This document shows, piece by piece, positions 8,497 to 15,791 of a stretch of 64,000 nucleotides of DNA (positions within the stretch are counted from its first letter, which is position 1; every line of letters begins with the position of its first letter). A program made the position numbers and the translations under genes. The notes under the pieces are model-generated. The model saw only the letters and a list, made by a program, of their open reading frames with translations, had not been told where the DNA came from and made no database searches. Origin of the DNA: Sphingobium sp. SCG-1 (GTDB lineage: Bacteria; Pseudomonadota; Alphaproteobacteria; Sphingomonadales; Sphingomonadaceae); assembly GCF_002953135.1 (NCBI RefSeq), contig NZ_CP026372.1, positions 3,335,501-3,399,500 on the forward strand. Direction: 5' to 3'.

Positions 8497-8760
8497 TTGC
8501 TCGATCCCGCATTCGTCGTCGCCCTTAGACAGCATGGCATCTCGATCCTGCCTATGCCTTCTCACCTTTCAGAAACACTGGGCTGTAACATCCTCTCCCT
8601 TGGCGGGCGGCGCATTATTGTCAGTGCGGCTGATGACATTGTCTCGACCAGATTACGCGCGGCTGGGTATGAAGTTCATGCAACGGACGTGTCGCAGTTT
8701 GCAGCCTGTGGCGGGGGCATACATTGTCTTACCCAGCCACTGCGGCGGACCGTCGTCTGA
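8497..8760 (+). pseudogene. Remnant: C-terminus of a dimethylarginine dimethylaminohydrolase/amidinotransferase-like enzyme
   Basis: The frame ends with AACGGGIHCLTQPL, which carries the Cys nucleophile motif of the amidinotransferase/DDAH superfamily (G-G-x-x-H-C-L-T). It is preceded by the family-type segments ETLGCNILSLGG and RRIIVSAAD. Only the last 85 or so residues of an expected 260-330 are present. There is no ATG and no ribosome site at the front, so the 5' part has been deleted. The neighbouring 8209-8376 remnant supports a decayed joint here. Confidence 0.6.
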
Positions 8761-8964
8761 AACTATCTCGGCGTCGACGATGGAGCATGCATGAGCCAAG
8801 ACAATACTCATGTTTTCCACTCAAGCCGGGGGATATAGCGGCTCTTGGCACTGAAGGTATTGGCGAGGATCTATTCGCAAGGCAGTGGCGAATTGATGAC
8901 GTCTTCAGTCCGGCGTGCGAGAGCAATGAATGTGTTATGGGCAGATTAGAGCGCATAGATAACT

Positions 8965-9693
8965 ATGGGTAATCCTGTCGAGCCGCTTCTCTATGAGGAT
9001 GGAGATACCGTTTTACACGGCGAGCTTTACCTCCCTGTCGCGCCGGCTAATGGCCAAGCCGTTCTGGTAGTGCATGAAGCCGACGGCATCGGTGGCAATG
9101 TGCGTCGCCACTGCCGCCGGCTTTCACACATGGGCTATATCGTTCTGGCCGCCGACATGCATGGTGGCGGCCAAGTGTTGGAGGGCGAGGCGATGCGGCG
9201 CGCGCTCGACAGGTTTCGGGCCCAACCTGATCTCGTGCGCCAGCGGGTTAACGCTGGTTTCGAGGCCCTTCTATCTGTCGCAAAGGTCAGCGCGGATCAT
9301 AGCGCTGCCATCGGCTTCTGCTTTGGTGGCTTTGCCGTGCTTGAATTGGCACGCTCTGGTGCTCATGTTGCAGCGGTCGCAAGCTTTCATGGTCTGCTGA
9401 CAACGATGCGTCCGGCGACCTCTGGGCGAATCAGGGCGCGACTTGCAGTCTTTACCGGCGCCCGCGATCCACTCGTCCCGGCCTTGGACGTTGCGACTTT
9501 TCAGCAGGAGATGAGCGCGGCGGAGGCGGACTGGCAGATGACCGTATACGACAATGCTCTGCACAGCTTCACCAATCCGGATGTCGATCAACTGAATGAC
9601 CCCCGCATGGCCTATGACGACGCCGCACATCGCCTATCGTGGAATGCCTTGATCGACTTTCTCGACGCCAGCCTGCCGCAGCATCGCGCGTGA
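8965..9693 (+). CDS. Dienelactone hydrolase family protein
   Basis: A 242-residue alpha/beta hydrolase of the dienelactone hydrolase family. The expected residues are visible: Glu38 (VVHEADG), nucleophile Cys119 in GFCFGG, Asp168 (GARDPL) and His200 (NALHSFTNP). The family opens dienelactones in chlorocatechol breakdown, but many members with this set act on other esters or lactones. No catechol genes lie next to it, so the role is unassigned. It stands alone between remnants. Confidence 0.88.
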   Translation: MGNPVEPLLYEDGDTVLHGELYLPVAPANGQAVLVVHEADGIGGNVRRHCRRLSHMGYIVLAADMHGGGQVLEGEAMRRALDRFRAQPDLVRQRVNAGFEALLSVAKVSADHSAAIGFCFGGFAVLELARSGAHVAAVASFHGLLTTMRPATSGRIRARLAVFTGARDPLVPALDVATFQQEMSAAEADWQMTVYDNALHSFTNPDVDQLNDPRMAYDDAAHRLSWNALIDFLDASLPQHRA

Positions 9694-9884
9694 AATGTTG
9701 TGGAGCCGATAAAGGCTGTTTCGGACAGGCGGAACAGCGAAGCGGAACGGCAGCACCTAGGTATGGGAATTGGACCCTGAGCGACCGCGACGGTTTGAGA
9801 ACGACTGGCAGCGCTGGTAAATTCGCATGCACCAAATGATGCAGATATCAGCTCTAAAGGTGAGCGGCGACTAAGTAAGGAGCC

Positions 9885-10097
9885 TCAGGTCTTTTCCTCG
9901 GCTAAGGTATGCGCCACCACTGCATTCGCATGACCATGCCCCATCCCATGGTCGTTCTTCAACATGGCGACCAACTCCATATGCTTGGCTGGCAGTTTCT
10001 GACGCACCAGTTCCTGCCATTCCGTGATTGGTCGACCATATTTCCTCTCGATGGACGGAAAATAGGATGCAGGCCCTTTGACAGACTCTTCGGTCAT
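9885..10097 (-). CDS. DUF4287 domain-containing small protein
   Basis: A 70-residue protein that fits DUF4287: the segments GPASYFPSIERKYGRPITEW and AMLKNDHGMGHGHANAVVAH are typical. The ATG at 10097 has GGAG 9 bases upstream; earlier in-frame starts (GTG 10112, ATG 10106) are possible. The function of the family is unknown; it is common as a solitary small gene in alphaproteobacteria. Confidence 0.75.
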   Translation of the reverse strand: MTEESVKGPASYFPSIERKYGRPITEWQELVRQKLPAKHMELVAMLKNDHGMGHGHANAVVAHTLAEEKT

Positions 10098-10131
10098 GCA
10101 TCTCATCTCCACTCGCTAAACTCCGACATCA

Positions 10132-10347
10132 TCATTCGTACTTTGTCGGACTGCAGGGCCGTTCGCAAGAATTCAAGTTCCAATGCTTGCATTGGGCAGC
10201 CACGAAGGCCGCCTCCGGGAGAGTAGGCTGGATCAGGGCCGCGAGGGAGATCAGATTATCGCCATTGGAGCCGTAGCCATGGATCAGGAGGACAAGAGCG
10301 TTCGGCTTCGAACGAGATAGAGGAGCAAGGCGTGGACCGTCGAGCAA
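10132..10347 (-). pseudogene. Remnant: N-terminus of a phospholipase/carboxylesterase (alpha/beta hydrolase)
   Basis: The frame opens MLDGPRLAPLSRSKPNALVL and then LIHGYGSNGDNLISLA, the oxyanion-hole strand (HGYG-NG) of the phospholipase/carboxylesterase family. Similarity stops after about residue 52 (PEAAFVAAQ), and the frame ends 19 residues later, long before the GFSQGG nucleophile region. A family member would have about 200-220 residues, so this is a 5' fragment left by deletion. Confidence 0.6.
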
Positions 10348-11326
10348 GTCATCTTCCTTCCATTGTCGCCGCTACCACCGACCGACCATGAGGTAAGTTA
10401 GATAGGGTTCGTGCTAACGTCCACCATCGAAAGGTAGGAACGCTTCCAATGAGCTCAGCTCTGGCGCAGCATCATAGGTTTGGCTTGGTGGCACTGGTCA
10501 GCGACGAGGCACCTTTTCTGGAAAGAAAGCAGACCGACCGCAGCTGGCTGACAAATTAGCTGCCGAACGGCAATGAAGGGTCTAGTTCCGTGGACCAGCC
10601 CGGAACGTTCATGGCAGTCTGCTTGTGATGCACAGACAAGAAGCTGGTACGCGCGCTGCTATGACAGTTCGTTCGCTCGGAATGGCATGAGAAGACATCG
10701 ATTTCTCGCGTTCGGTCATAATGGTGGTGTTGCGAGTTGGGAGGCGTTAAAAATCCTACTTCTACGTTTCACCGAGTTAGCTTCGTTGGGAGTGTCTCTT
10801 GCCATGGCCGCGGGGCAAGCCAGTGATACCAGAGCCATTACAGCGAATGAGCCTGGGGGCGACTTCATGCTTGGTCCTCTTCCTGCTTGCCACCGCTCGG
10901 GCGGGTTCGGTGCAACAGCGCGGAGCATTACTGTTTGACCGTTCACGCCTCAGCCATATCGGAAAAGATGCATGAATCTATAAGACCTTGGCGGTAGCTT
11001 CGGCGTGCTTCCAACTGCCGTTATCCCCTAAGCGAAACACGATCCTTGGTGTCTTAGCTGACACGGCAATATGATAGCGGAGCGCCACAGGTGCTTCCGC
11101 TTTAAGAAAGACGCAGCCTGCTACCCGCGCGAACCTGCATCATAACGAAAGATCGTTGCAGCTCGTGACATCATGGCAGCCACTCTCGAACAGGACGAGT
11201 TCCACGCGTTATCATGCCTTGGATCAGCATAGGGATTGACGAATTTGGCATTGTACTATCTTTTTCGCCACAGTTAGGCGCATAGAGCACCTCTGTCGAA
11301 ACGATCCTCAAAGGAATATGTACTCA
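10348..11326. other. Gene-poor region, mostly unassigned
   Basis: No full-length gene is visible. It holds one small minus-strand frame with a ribosome site and signal-like N-terminus (10716-10868, listed separately). A further minus-strand stretch at 10978-11120 lacks a clear start and reads like the end of a protein (GDNGSWKHAEATAKVL then stop). The rest has no recognisable feature. The surrounding remnants suggest debris. Confidence 0.4.
10716..10868 (-). CDS. Small exported-looking ORF, possibly a truncated gene
   Basis: From an ATG at 10868, with GAGGA 6 bases upstream, 50 codons encode a hydrophobic signal-like start (MKSPPGSFAVMALVSLACPA, then AMA) and a short basic tail ending ATPPL. 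The ribosome site and signal peptide argue for a real start, but the short mature part suggests loss of the 3' end of a larger exported protein. No family is recognised. Confidence 0.3.
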   Translation of the reverse strand: MKSPPGSFAVMALVSLACPAAMARDTPNEANSVKRRSRIFNASQLATPPL

Positions 11327-12259
11327 ATGGCTGACCATGATCAGGCCGATCTCACAACGTTGACCGTCGACTTGCTGAGCGCCTATTTTGTGAACAATAC
11401 CGTTCCCAGCGAGACGCTGTCTGACCTCATTCAGTCGACCTACTCTGCTCTTGCAGGCATTGATGCGCCCGCACCTGTCGAAGCAGAGGCACCAACGTTC
11501 ACGCCTGCGGTCAGTCTAAGGAAGAGCCTGGCATCACGCGACCACCTTATCAGCATGATCGATGGCAGGGCGTATAAAACTCTCAAGCGTCACCTTACGG
11601 CAAATGGGCTTTCACCTGCCGAGTATCGCGAGCGCTACAAGCTGCCGGCGAGCTACCCGATGGTTGCGCCTGCTTACTCTGAAGAACGCAGAGCGGTCGC
11701 TACAAAAAATGGCCTTGGCGGCAGCAAGAAGCGGGCAGGGTTCACGGCGGGGGACGCCGCCCCGCCTGCAGATGCATCCACCTCGCCGACAGAGGCGATT
11801 GAGGACGCTGCCGGCATAGCGGCAGTGGCAGCCAACGAGCCTGCTATTGCTGACACCATTGCGCCCCCCGAGACAGCGCGCAAAGCACGTGCCGTTCCGG
11901 TTAAGCCTGGCCCTAAAGGCTCTGCGGGCAAGGCAGTAAAGGCTACTCGGAAGTCAGATGTCGATAGCGCGCGCGATAATGTCGCCACTGCTGATCAAGA
12001 CGTTGGACCGCTTGCCCAAACGGCAATCTCAACATCCTCTGCGTCAGACGTTCCGACCAAGCCGCGTCGCAAGCTTAAGATCAGAGCAGGCGAGCCCACT
12101 GAACCTGAAAGCATGCCCGAGGAAGCTGCTAAAGCTAAGTCCTCCCCCAAGCCCCGGAAAGCCGAGGCAGCGAATACTGATCAAAGCACGTCTTCGGATG
12201 CGCCAAAACCGGCTAAACGCGCGTATAAGAAGCGTGCGAGCAAAACCGTTGAGACGTAA
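11327..12259 (+). CDS. MucR-family transcriptional regulator with long basic C-terminal tail
   Basis: A 310-residue DNA-binding protein. Residues about 5-40 (LTVDLLSAYFVNNTVPSETL) and about 60-130 (DGRAYKTLKRHL, then EYRERYKLPASYPMVAPAY) match MucR/Ros regulators. It differs from classical Ros in two ways. No cysteine occurs in the whole protein, so a Cys2His2 zinc site is impossible. The last 180 or so residues form an Ala/Pro/Lys-rich tail with basic patches (KPRRKLKIR, KRAYKKRASK), about doubling the usual length. The ATG at 11327 has AAGGA 11 bases upstream; 11318 is an alternative in-frame ATG. It is probably a nucleoid-associated regulator. Confidence 0.85.
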   Translation: MADHDQADLTTLTVDLLSAYFVNNTVPSETLSDLIQSTYSALAGIDAPAPVEAEAPTFTPAVSLRKSLASRDHLISMIDGRAYKTLKRHLTANGLSPAEYRERYKLPASYPMVAPAYSEERRAVATKNGLGGSKKRAGFTAGDAAPPADASTSPTEAIEDAAGIAAVAANEPAIADTIAPPETARKARAVPVKPGPKGSAGKAVKATRKSDVDSARDNVATADQDVGPLAQTAISTSSASDVPTKPRRKLKIRAGEPTEPESMPEEAAKAKSSPKPRKAEAANTDQSTSSDAPKPAKRAYKKRASKTVET

Positions 12260-12296
12260 TCAGCCGCGCTAAGAAAATGAGCAACGCCTGGAGAAA

Positions 12297-12326
12297 GAGA
12301 GACGCGATCAGCGTCGTGCGTCTCTC
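12297..12326 (+). terminator. Hairpin after the MucR gene
   Basis: GAGAGACGC (12297-12305) and GCGTCTCTC (12318-12326) form a perfect 9-bp stem 38 bp after the MucR stop. An alternative inner stem GACGC/GCGTC also exists. No T-run follows, so it is a weak intrinsic terminator or a transcript-stabilising hairpin. Confidence 0.4.
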
Positions 12327-12360
12327 GCTAAGTCGAATTGTATAACGGGTTACGGGGGCG

Positions 12361-12711
12361 TCATTCCGGTCGCCCCCAGATCCAGGTTCCGCCAATAAAC
12401 GCTGCCGCTACCGGCACGAGAGAAAACGGCCAGGACACAAACACTATACCCAGCAGGGCCGAGAGGGCGAACGCTGCCGTTGCTGCGCGCTTCCCTTTGC
12501 GGCTGATCGCGCCATTACGCCGCCAGCGCTGGATATGTGGACCAAGATGCGGATGCTCCAGCAACTGCCGTTCGAGCCTGGGACTGCTTTGGGCGAAGCA
12601 GAATGCCGCGAATATGATGAATGGCACAGTGGGCAACAGCGGCAGAATGGCGCCTGCGATGCCAAGAGCAAGCGCGAGACAACCCGCGAACAGGTAAAGC
12701 CACCGGATCAT
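12361..12711 (-). CDS. YbaN/DUF454-family inner-membrane protein
   Basis: A 116-residue protein with three to four hydrophobic helices (about 3-40, 78-95, 97-112). It has the DUF454 hallmark of an early GAILPLLPTVPF segment and the polar block SPRLERQLLEHPHLGPHIQ with the following WRRNGAI. This matches YbaN-type membrane proteins of unknown function. It stands alone, convergent with the MucR gene. Confidence 0.82.
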   Translation of the reverse strand: MIRWLYLFAGCLALALGIAGAILPLLPTVPFIIFAAFCFAQSSPRLERQLLEHPHLGPHIQRWRRNGAISRKGKRAATAAFALSALLGIVFVSWPFSLVPVAAAFIGGTWIWGRPE

Positions 12712-13030
12712 CGCCGGACATTTATGACCAGCTTCCAGCCTGAAACAATGGGTAAGAATCGTCGCGATCTATGCTGCTCTGCTACGGCAACAGCGGATCA
12801 CAAAGCATATCGGGTTCTGGCACCGACGCCTTTGCCTCCCTTCTCCCCACGTCATATTGTAGAGGCATGCCGGCGGGACTGGAATGTCTTAATATGGTCG
12901 GGAGTTGTCCGACACCTTGGATCCGATCCCCGTTCGCAGCGCACGGCTCGACGGGTCGTTAACCGTGAGTATGATGTTGGCAAACTACCGACATAGCTGC
13001 CGCTTGAGCCTGCTGTCGTCATGCACGAAG
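12712..13030. other. Region without recognisable gene
   Basis: Only short shadow frames without ribosome sites are seen. It leads into the recombinase remnant at 13031 and may be degraded recombinase-upstream sequence. Confidence 0.4.
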
Positions 13031-13170
13031 GCGTCCATCATCTACAAAGCAACTGGCAATCTTCGGGCGTGCAGATACTGCTAGGACACACCAAAATCGG
13101 ACGCACGGTCAAGTACCTTGGTGTCGATGTGGAAGATGCACTGACGTTGGCTGAAGGCACGGAAATCTGA
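13031..13170 (+). pseudogene. Remnant: C-terminus of a tyrosine recombinase/phage-type integrase, frameshifted
   Basis: In one frame the sequence reads TKASIIYKATGNLRA up to about 13069. After a one-base shift it continues QILLGHTKIGRTVKYLGVDV and EDALTLAEGTEI to the TGA at 13168-13170. This is the end of a tyrosine recombinase, with the GHTK His box and the catalytic Tyr in VKYLGV. One missing G in CGGGCGTGCAG explains the shift. The first 80% of the gene is absent. It marks a former mobile element next to vapBC. Confidence 0.7.
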
Positions 13171-13239
13171 GTTTTGCCGCATCATGGCGTCCGAGTGATA
13201 GCCTACAGCTGCCTCGCTAGCGCGCGCGGAATCTGTTGC

Positions 13240-13641
13240 TCAAGCATCCCTCAGCCAGTTGGCTACTGCAAGATCCTCGACGCGCTCGAACTCTCGCACA
13301 TTGTCGGTCACGAGCGTCGCACCTAAACTGAGCGCGTGCGCGGCGATGAGCATGTCGTTCGCTCCAATGGGCGTTCCGCGCCGCTCGAGATCGGCACGCA
13401 GCCGCCCGTAGTGAATGTCAGCACCGTCGCCCAGTGGAAGGGTCGGCAGCAGTTCGAGCACCGCTTCGAGTTGGGCGGTCAGGCGGGACGACCCATGCCG
13501 CTCGGCACCGTAACGCAGTTCACCGGCAACTACGATACTGGTCGCGATCTCGGTTTCACCAACCTCGGCGATCCGTGATGCGATCACACCTTGAGGATGT
13601 CGGATCAGATCCGACAGGATGTTCGTATCCAGCAGGAACAT
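13240..13641 (-). CDS. vapC: VapC-type PIN-domain toxin
   Basis: A 133-residue PIN-domain RNase toxin. The acidic active-site residues are visible: Asp5 (LLDTNILSDL), a Glu in AGELRYGAE, and Asp residues in GANDMLIAAHAL and VTDNVREF. It follows the antitoxin gene by 3 bp on the same strand. PIN toxins cut tRNA or other RNA and are held inactive by the cognate VapB. Next to a recombinase remnant it may serve or have served to stabilise a mobile element. Confidence 0.92.
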   Translation of the reverse strand: MFLLDTNILSDLIRHPQGVIASRIAEVGETEIATSIVVAGELRYGAERHGSSRLTAQLEAVLELLPTLPLGDGADIHYGRLRADLERRGTPIGANDMLIAAHALSLGATLVTDNVREFERVEDLAVANWLRDA

Positions 13642-13644
13642 GAT

Positions 13645-13878
13645 TTAGAACGCGATAGGTTCGGCTGGCAGATCGTTGATTGGCCCGAAATCATCCTCGA
13701 TTGGTGACAGGGTCTTCAACCGCGCAAGCAGCGAAGATGGGGGTGCCGGTTCGATAATGATGCGCGAGCCTTCCTTGCGCATGATCGCATCTTCTCCGGG
13801 AAGTTCGAACTCACGAGGGATGCGGACCGCTTGGCTGCGACCGTTCTTAAATAGCTTCACATGGCGTTCGATGTTCAT
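13645..13878 (-). CDS. vapB: VapB-type AbrB/SpoVT-fold antitoxin
   Basis: A 77-residue antitoxin. The start at 13878 is chosen because GGGAG precedes it and it begins MNIERHVKLFKNGRSQAVRI, the swapped-hairpin DNA-binding fold of MazE/VapB antitoxins. The C-terminal part, rich in acidic and Pro residues (PIEDDFGPINDLPAEP), should wrap the toxin. A longer frame reaching 14271 is rejected because its extra N-terminus is antisense to an SRAP remnant. Upstream repeats at 13892-13911 fit autoregulation. Confidence 0.9.
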   Translation of the reverse strand: MNIERHVKLFKNGRSQAVRIPREFELPGEDAIMRKEGSRIIIEPAPPSSLLARLKTLSPIEDDFGPINDLPAEPIAF

Positions 13879-13891
13879 TTCGACTCCCTCT

Positions 13892-13911
13892 GCATATGCC
13901 TTAGCATATGC
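13892..13911. promoter_or_regulatory. vapBC autoregulatory operator (repeated palindrome)
   Basis: Two identical self-complementary octamers GCATATGC (13892-13899 and 13904-13911) are separated by CTTA, 14-33 bp upstream of the vapB start. Tandem palindromes at this position are the usual binding site of VapBC complexes. Confidence 0.65.
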
Positions 13912-14023
13912 CATTAGAGGTGGCGAGCAGGAGATCGCGCGATGCAAAGCAAACGGTCTGGACCTAAGAACAGAAAGATCGACGCTAAACGGCCGAGATG
14001 GGTCGAAAGTGTTATGGCTAAAG

Positions 14024-14311
14024 GATGAGCAACTATTCGCTTGCGCACGCATATGGCGCGTCAAAGTGGGGCCAGTGTACTCCGCGCTGATGTCGGACTG
14101 CAATGAGGCAACCTGTCCGGCGCCCAATCGCATGCCCGTGCTGCTGCATGCTGACGAGTACGACCAGTGGTTGCATGGCTCGATTGATGACGTGCGGGCG
14201 TTCCAGGCGCGGATCATTCCCAATGATCCAATAGTGCTGGATCGGACGGATGAGCCGTGGTTCAAGCGCAAGGGTGCGAAGAGGACGGCGGCGCAGGAGA
14301 ATGTGCTTTAA
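14024..14311 (+). pseudogene. Remnant: C-terminal part of an SOS response-associated peptidase (SRAP/YedK)
   Basis: The frame reads DEQLFACARIW..., then GPVYSALMSDCNEA and NRMPVLLHADEYDQWLHGS, the C-terminal half of SRAP proteins, which crosslink to abasic sites in single-stranded DNA. The N-terminal half with the essential Cys2 is missing. The residue before NRMP that should be the catalytic His is Pro (PAPNRMP). It is therefore dead. A second broken SRAP gene lies at 23380-23970. Confidence 0.6.
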
Positions 14312-14382
14312 AGAGCGAGGGCTACTCCATCACGCGCGCAAATCAGAAAAGGGAAGTGACCGGAGCCGCCTTCCCTTCGTCT

Positions 14383-14916
14383 TCATCGGCAACGAAGCTG
14401 ATCGTTGCTTTGCTCGATTGACTTGCCTGCCAGTGCGCCAAGCGCACCACCAATCAAAGTACCCGCAGTTCGGGAGTGTCCGCCATCGATCACGTTGCCC
14501 AAAATGCCACCGCCCGCTGCACCCAGGATCAATCCGGTCGTCCCGTCGCTGCGTTTGCAGTAGTAGCGCCCATCGTTGCCACGATAGACGCGGTCATCAC
14601 TCGACAAAGTACGTTCGCGGTAGGCGGGGCCATCCCGGTAATAGCGCGCAGGATCATACCCACCTTCATAGCGGTCGTCCGAGTCCCGGCGGTCGCGACG
14701 GTCATATTCCTGGTCGCGCCCGTCGCCCTGCCACCCACGCGAGCGTGCCTGCTGATAACGGTCGAACTCCGCGCGGAAAGCGGCCAACTCGCTGTCGAAG
14801 CGCTGTTGCGCCTGCTGAAAGCGTGCGTCGTCTTGGCGAGTTTGCGCTAGCACTTGTGGTGAGACCGCCAGCGACAGAGCCGCCGTGATGATGCCAATGG
14901 AGATAGAACGCTGCAT
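14383..14916 (-). CDS. Exported glycine-zipper (2TM) protein
   Basis: A 177-residue protein with a signal peptide (MQRSISIGIITAALSLAVSP, cut near VLAQ). The start at 14916 has GAGGA 7 bases upstream. The middle (about 30-115) is charged and rich in Arg, Asp and Tyr. The C-terminus has the glycine-zipper pattern GLILGAAGGGILGNVIDGG and GTLIGGALGALAGKS, as in Rick_17kDa/OsmB-like proteins that insert in the outer membrane. A role in the envelope is likely; no closer function can be given. Confidence 0.82.
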   Translation of the reverse strand: MQRSISIGIITAALSLAVSPQVLAQTRQDDARFQQAQQRFDSELAAFRAEFDRYQQARSRGWQGDGRDQEYDRRDRRDSDDRYEGGYDPARYYRDGPAYRERTLSSDDRVYRGNDGRYYCKRSDGTTGLILGAAGGGILGNVIDGGHSRTAGTLIGGALGALAGKSIEQSNDQLRCR

Positions 14917-14997
14917 TTGAGTATCCTCAAGCTTTTGATCGACTATACCCCGAGTAGACCATCCCGATGAACACGACATGGATCGCGCCGATTCCAG

Positions 14998-15225
14998 CTA
15001 GTCGAGCTTCAGCTTCGACTTGAGTGTATCGATCTGCTTGGAGGCATCCGCTTTGCTCAAATCCCCGGGTGGCAGTGCTTCACCCGCCTCCTCGCACAGC
15101 GTCGCGAGGTAGGAGGCCTGCGCTCCGGTCATGGGATCATCGCCTGAGACCCAGTTGTCGGGTGCCTTCTCAGTGTTTGAGCCGGGATGTTCGTCGAGCT
15201 TGGGATTATGCATCTGATCGGCCAT
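14998..15225 (-). CDS. DUF3072 domain-containing small protein
   Basis: A 75-residue acidic protein. The segment DDPMTGAQASYLATLCEEAG followed by a Lys-rich C-terminus (KQIDTLKSKLKLD) matches DUF3072. A good ribosome site (AAGGAG) precedes the ATG. The function is unknown; similar genes often occur singly in accessory regions of sphingomonads and rhizobia. Confidence 0.8.
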   Translation of the reverse strand: MADQMHNPKLDEHPGSNTEKAPDNWVSGDDPMTGAQASYLATLCEEAGEALPPGDLSKADASKQIDTLKSKLKLD

Positions 15226-15791
15226 GGCTATACTCCTTGTTCTTGAAATGTTCCTTTCAGAACGGCGCGCAGGTCCGATAGTTCCCGTGCTTCGTGCAGT
15301 ATCCGCCAGCTTCTGAGTCTACCCGGGCAGCTCGAGTGTCCTAAGCTCGTTAGTCGGCGTGGCGCTGAGGCCAACCTGGATGGACCCACATCTTCACGTG
15401 CGGCCAGTCTCGAATGAATGGCTAGTTTCGTCCGGATCGGCCATTCGCACGCCAAGCTGACAACGAGTTGGTCGCAAGCTTTATCAGTCGCTGACCCTCT
15501 GCACCTAGGCATCACAATTTCGCTTCGGAGCGTCTTGGAAGGGTCATTCAGCGCCAACGCAGAATGGGCATTATCACATAATTCCTACAATTCGTACCAT
15601 CATCAGTTGCGTCTTGGCGTGTTGCATTGACAGTCAGCGTTCGTTCGCCAATGATCGTTGTAGAGCGCATCTGGAGCGCCTCCTGTCCGCGGCAAGGGAT
15701 ATCCTCCCATCCAGTCATAGCGATATGATCTTACGAGCCCTTCTTCCGGCCATTCGTAAGCGGACGTTTGGCGATGGAAGGAAGGTTGAAT
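15226..15791. other. Long intergenic region without supported gene
   Basis: Short frames exist on both strands but none has a ribosome site with a recognisable product. A minus-strand frame near 15605-15790 contains the phrase YRYDWMGGYPLP and could be a gene tail, but no family is recognised. The promoter of the ankyrin gene presumably lies here. Confidence 0.4.

Noticed and set aside
13645..14271. 208-codon reading of the vapB frame
   Set aside because: Only the last 77 codons match an antitoxin, with a ribosome site at 13878; the extra part is antisense to the SRAP remnant and would swallow the operator.
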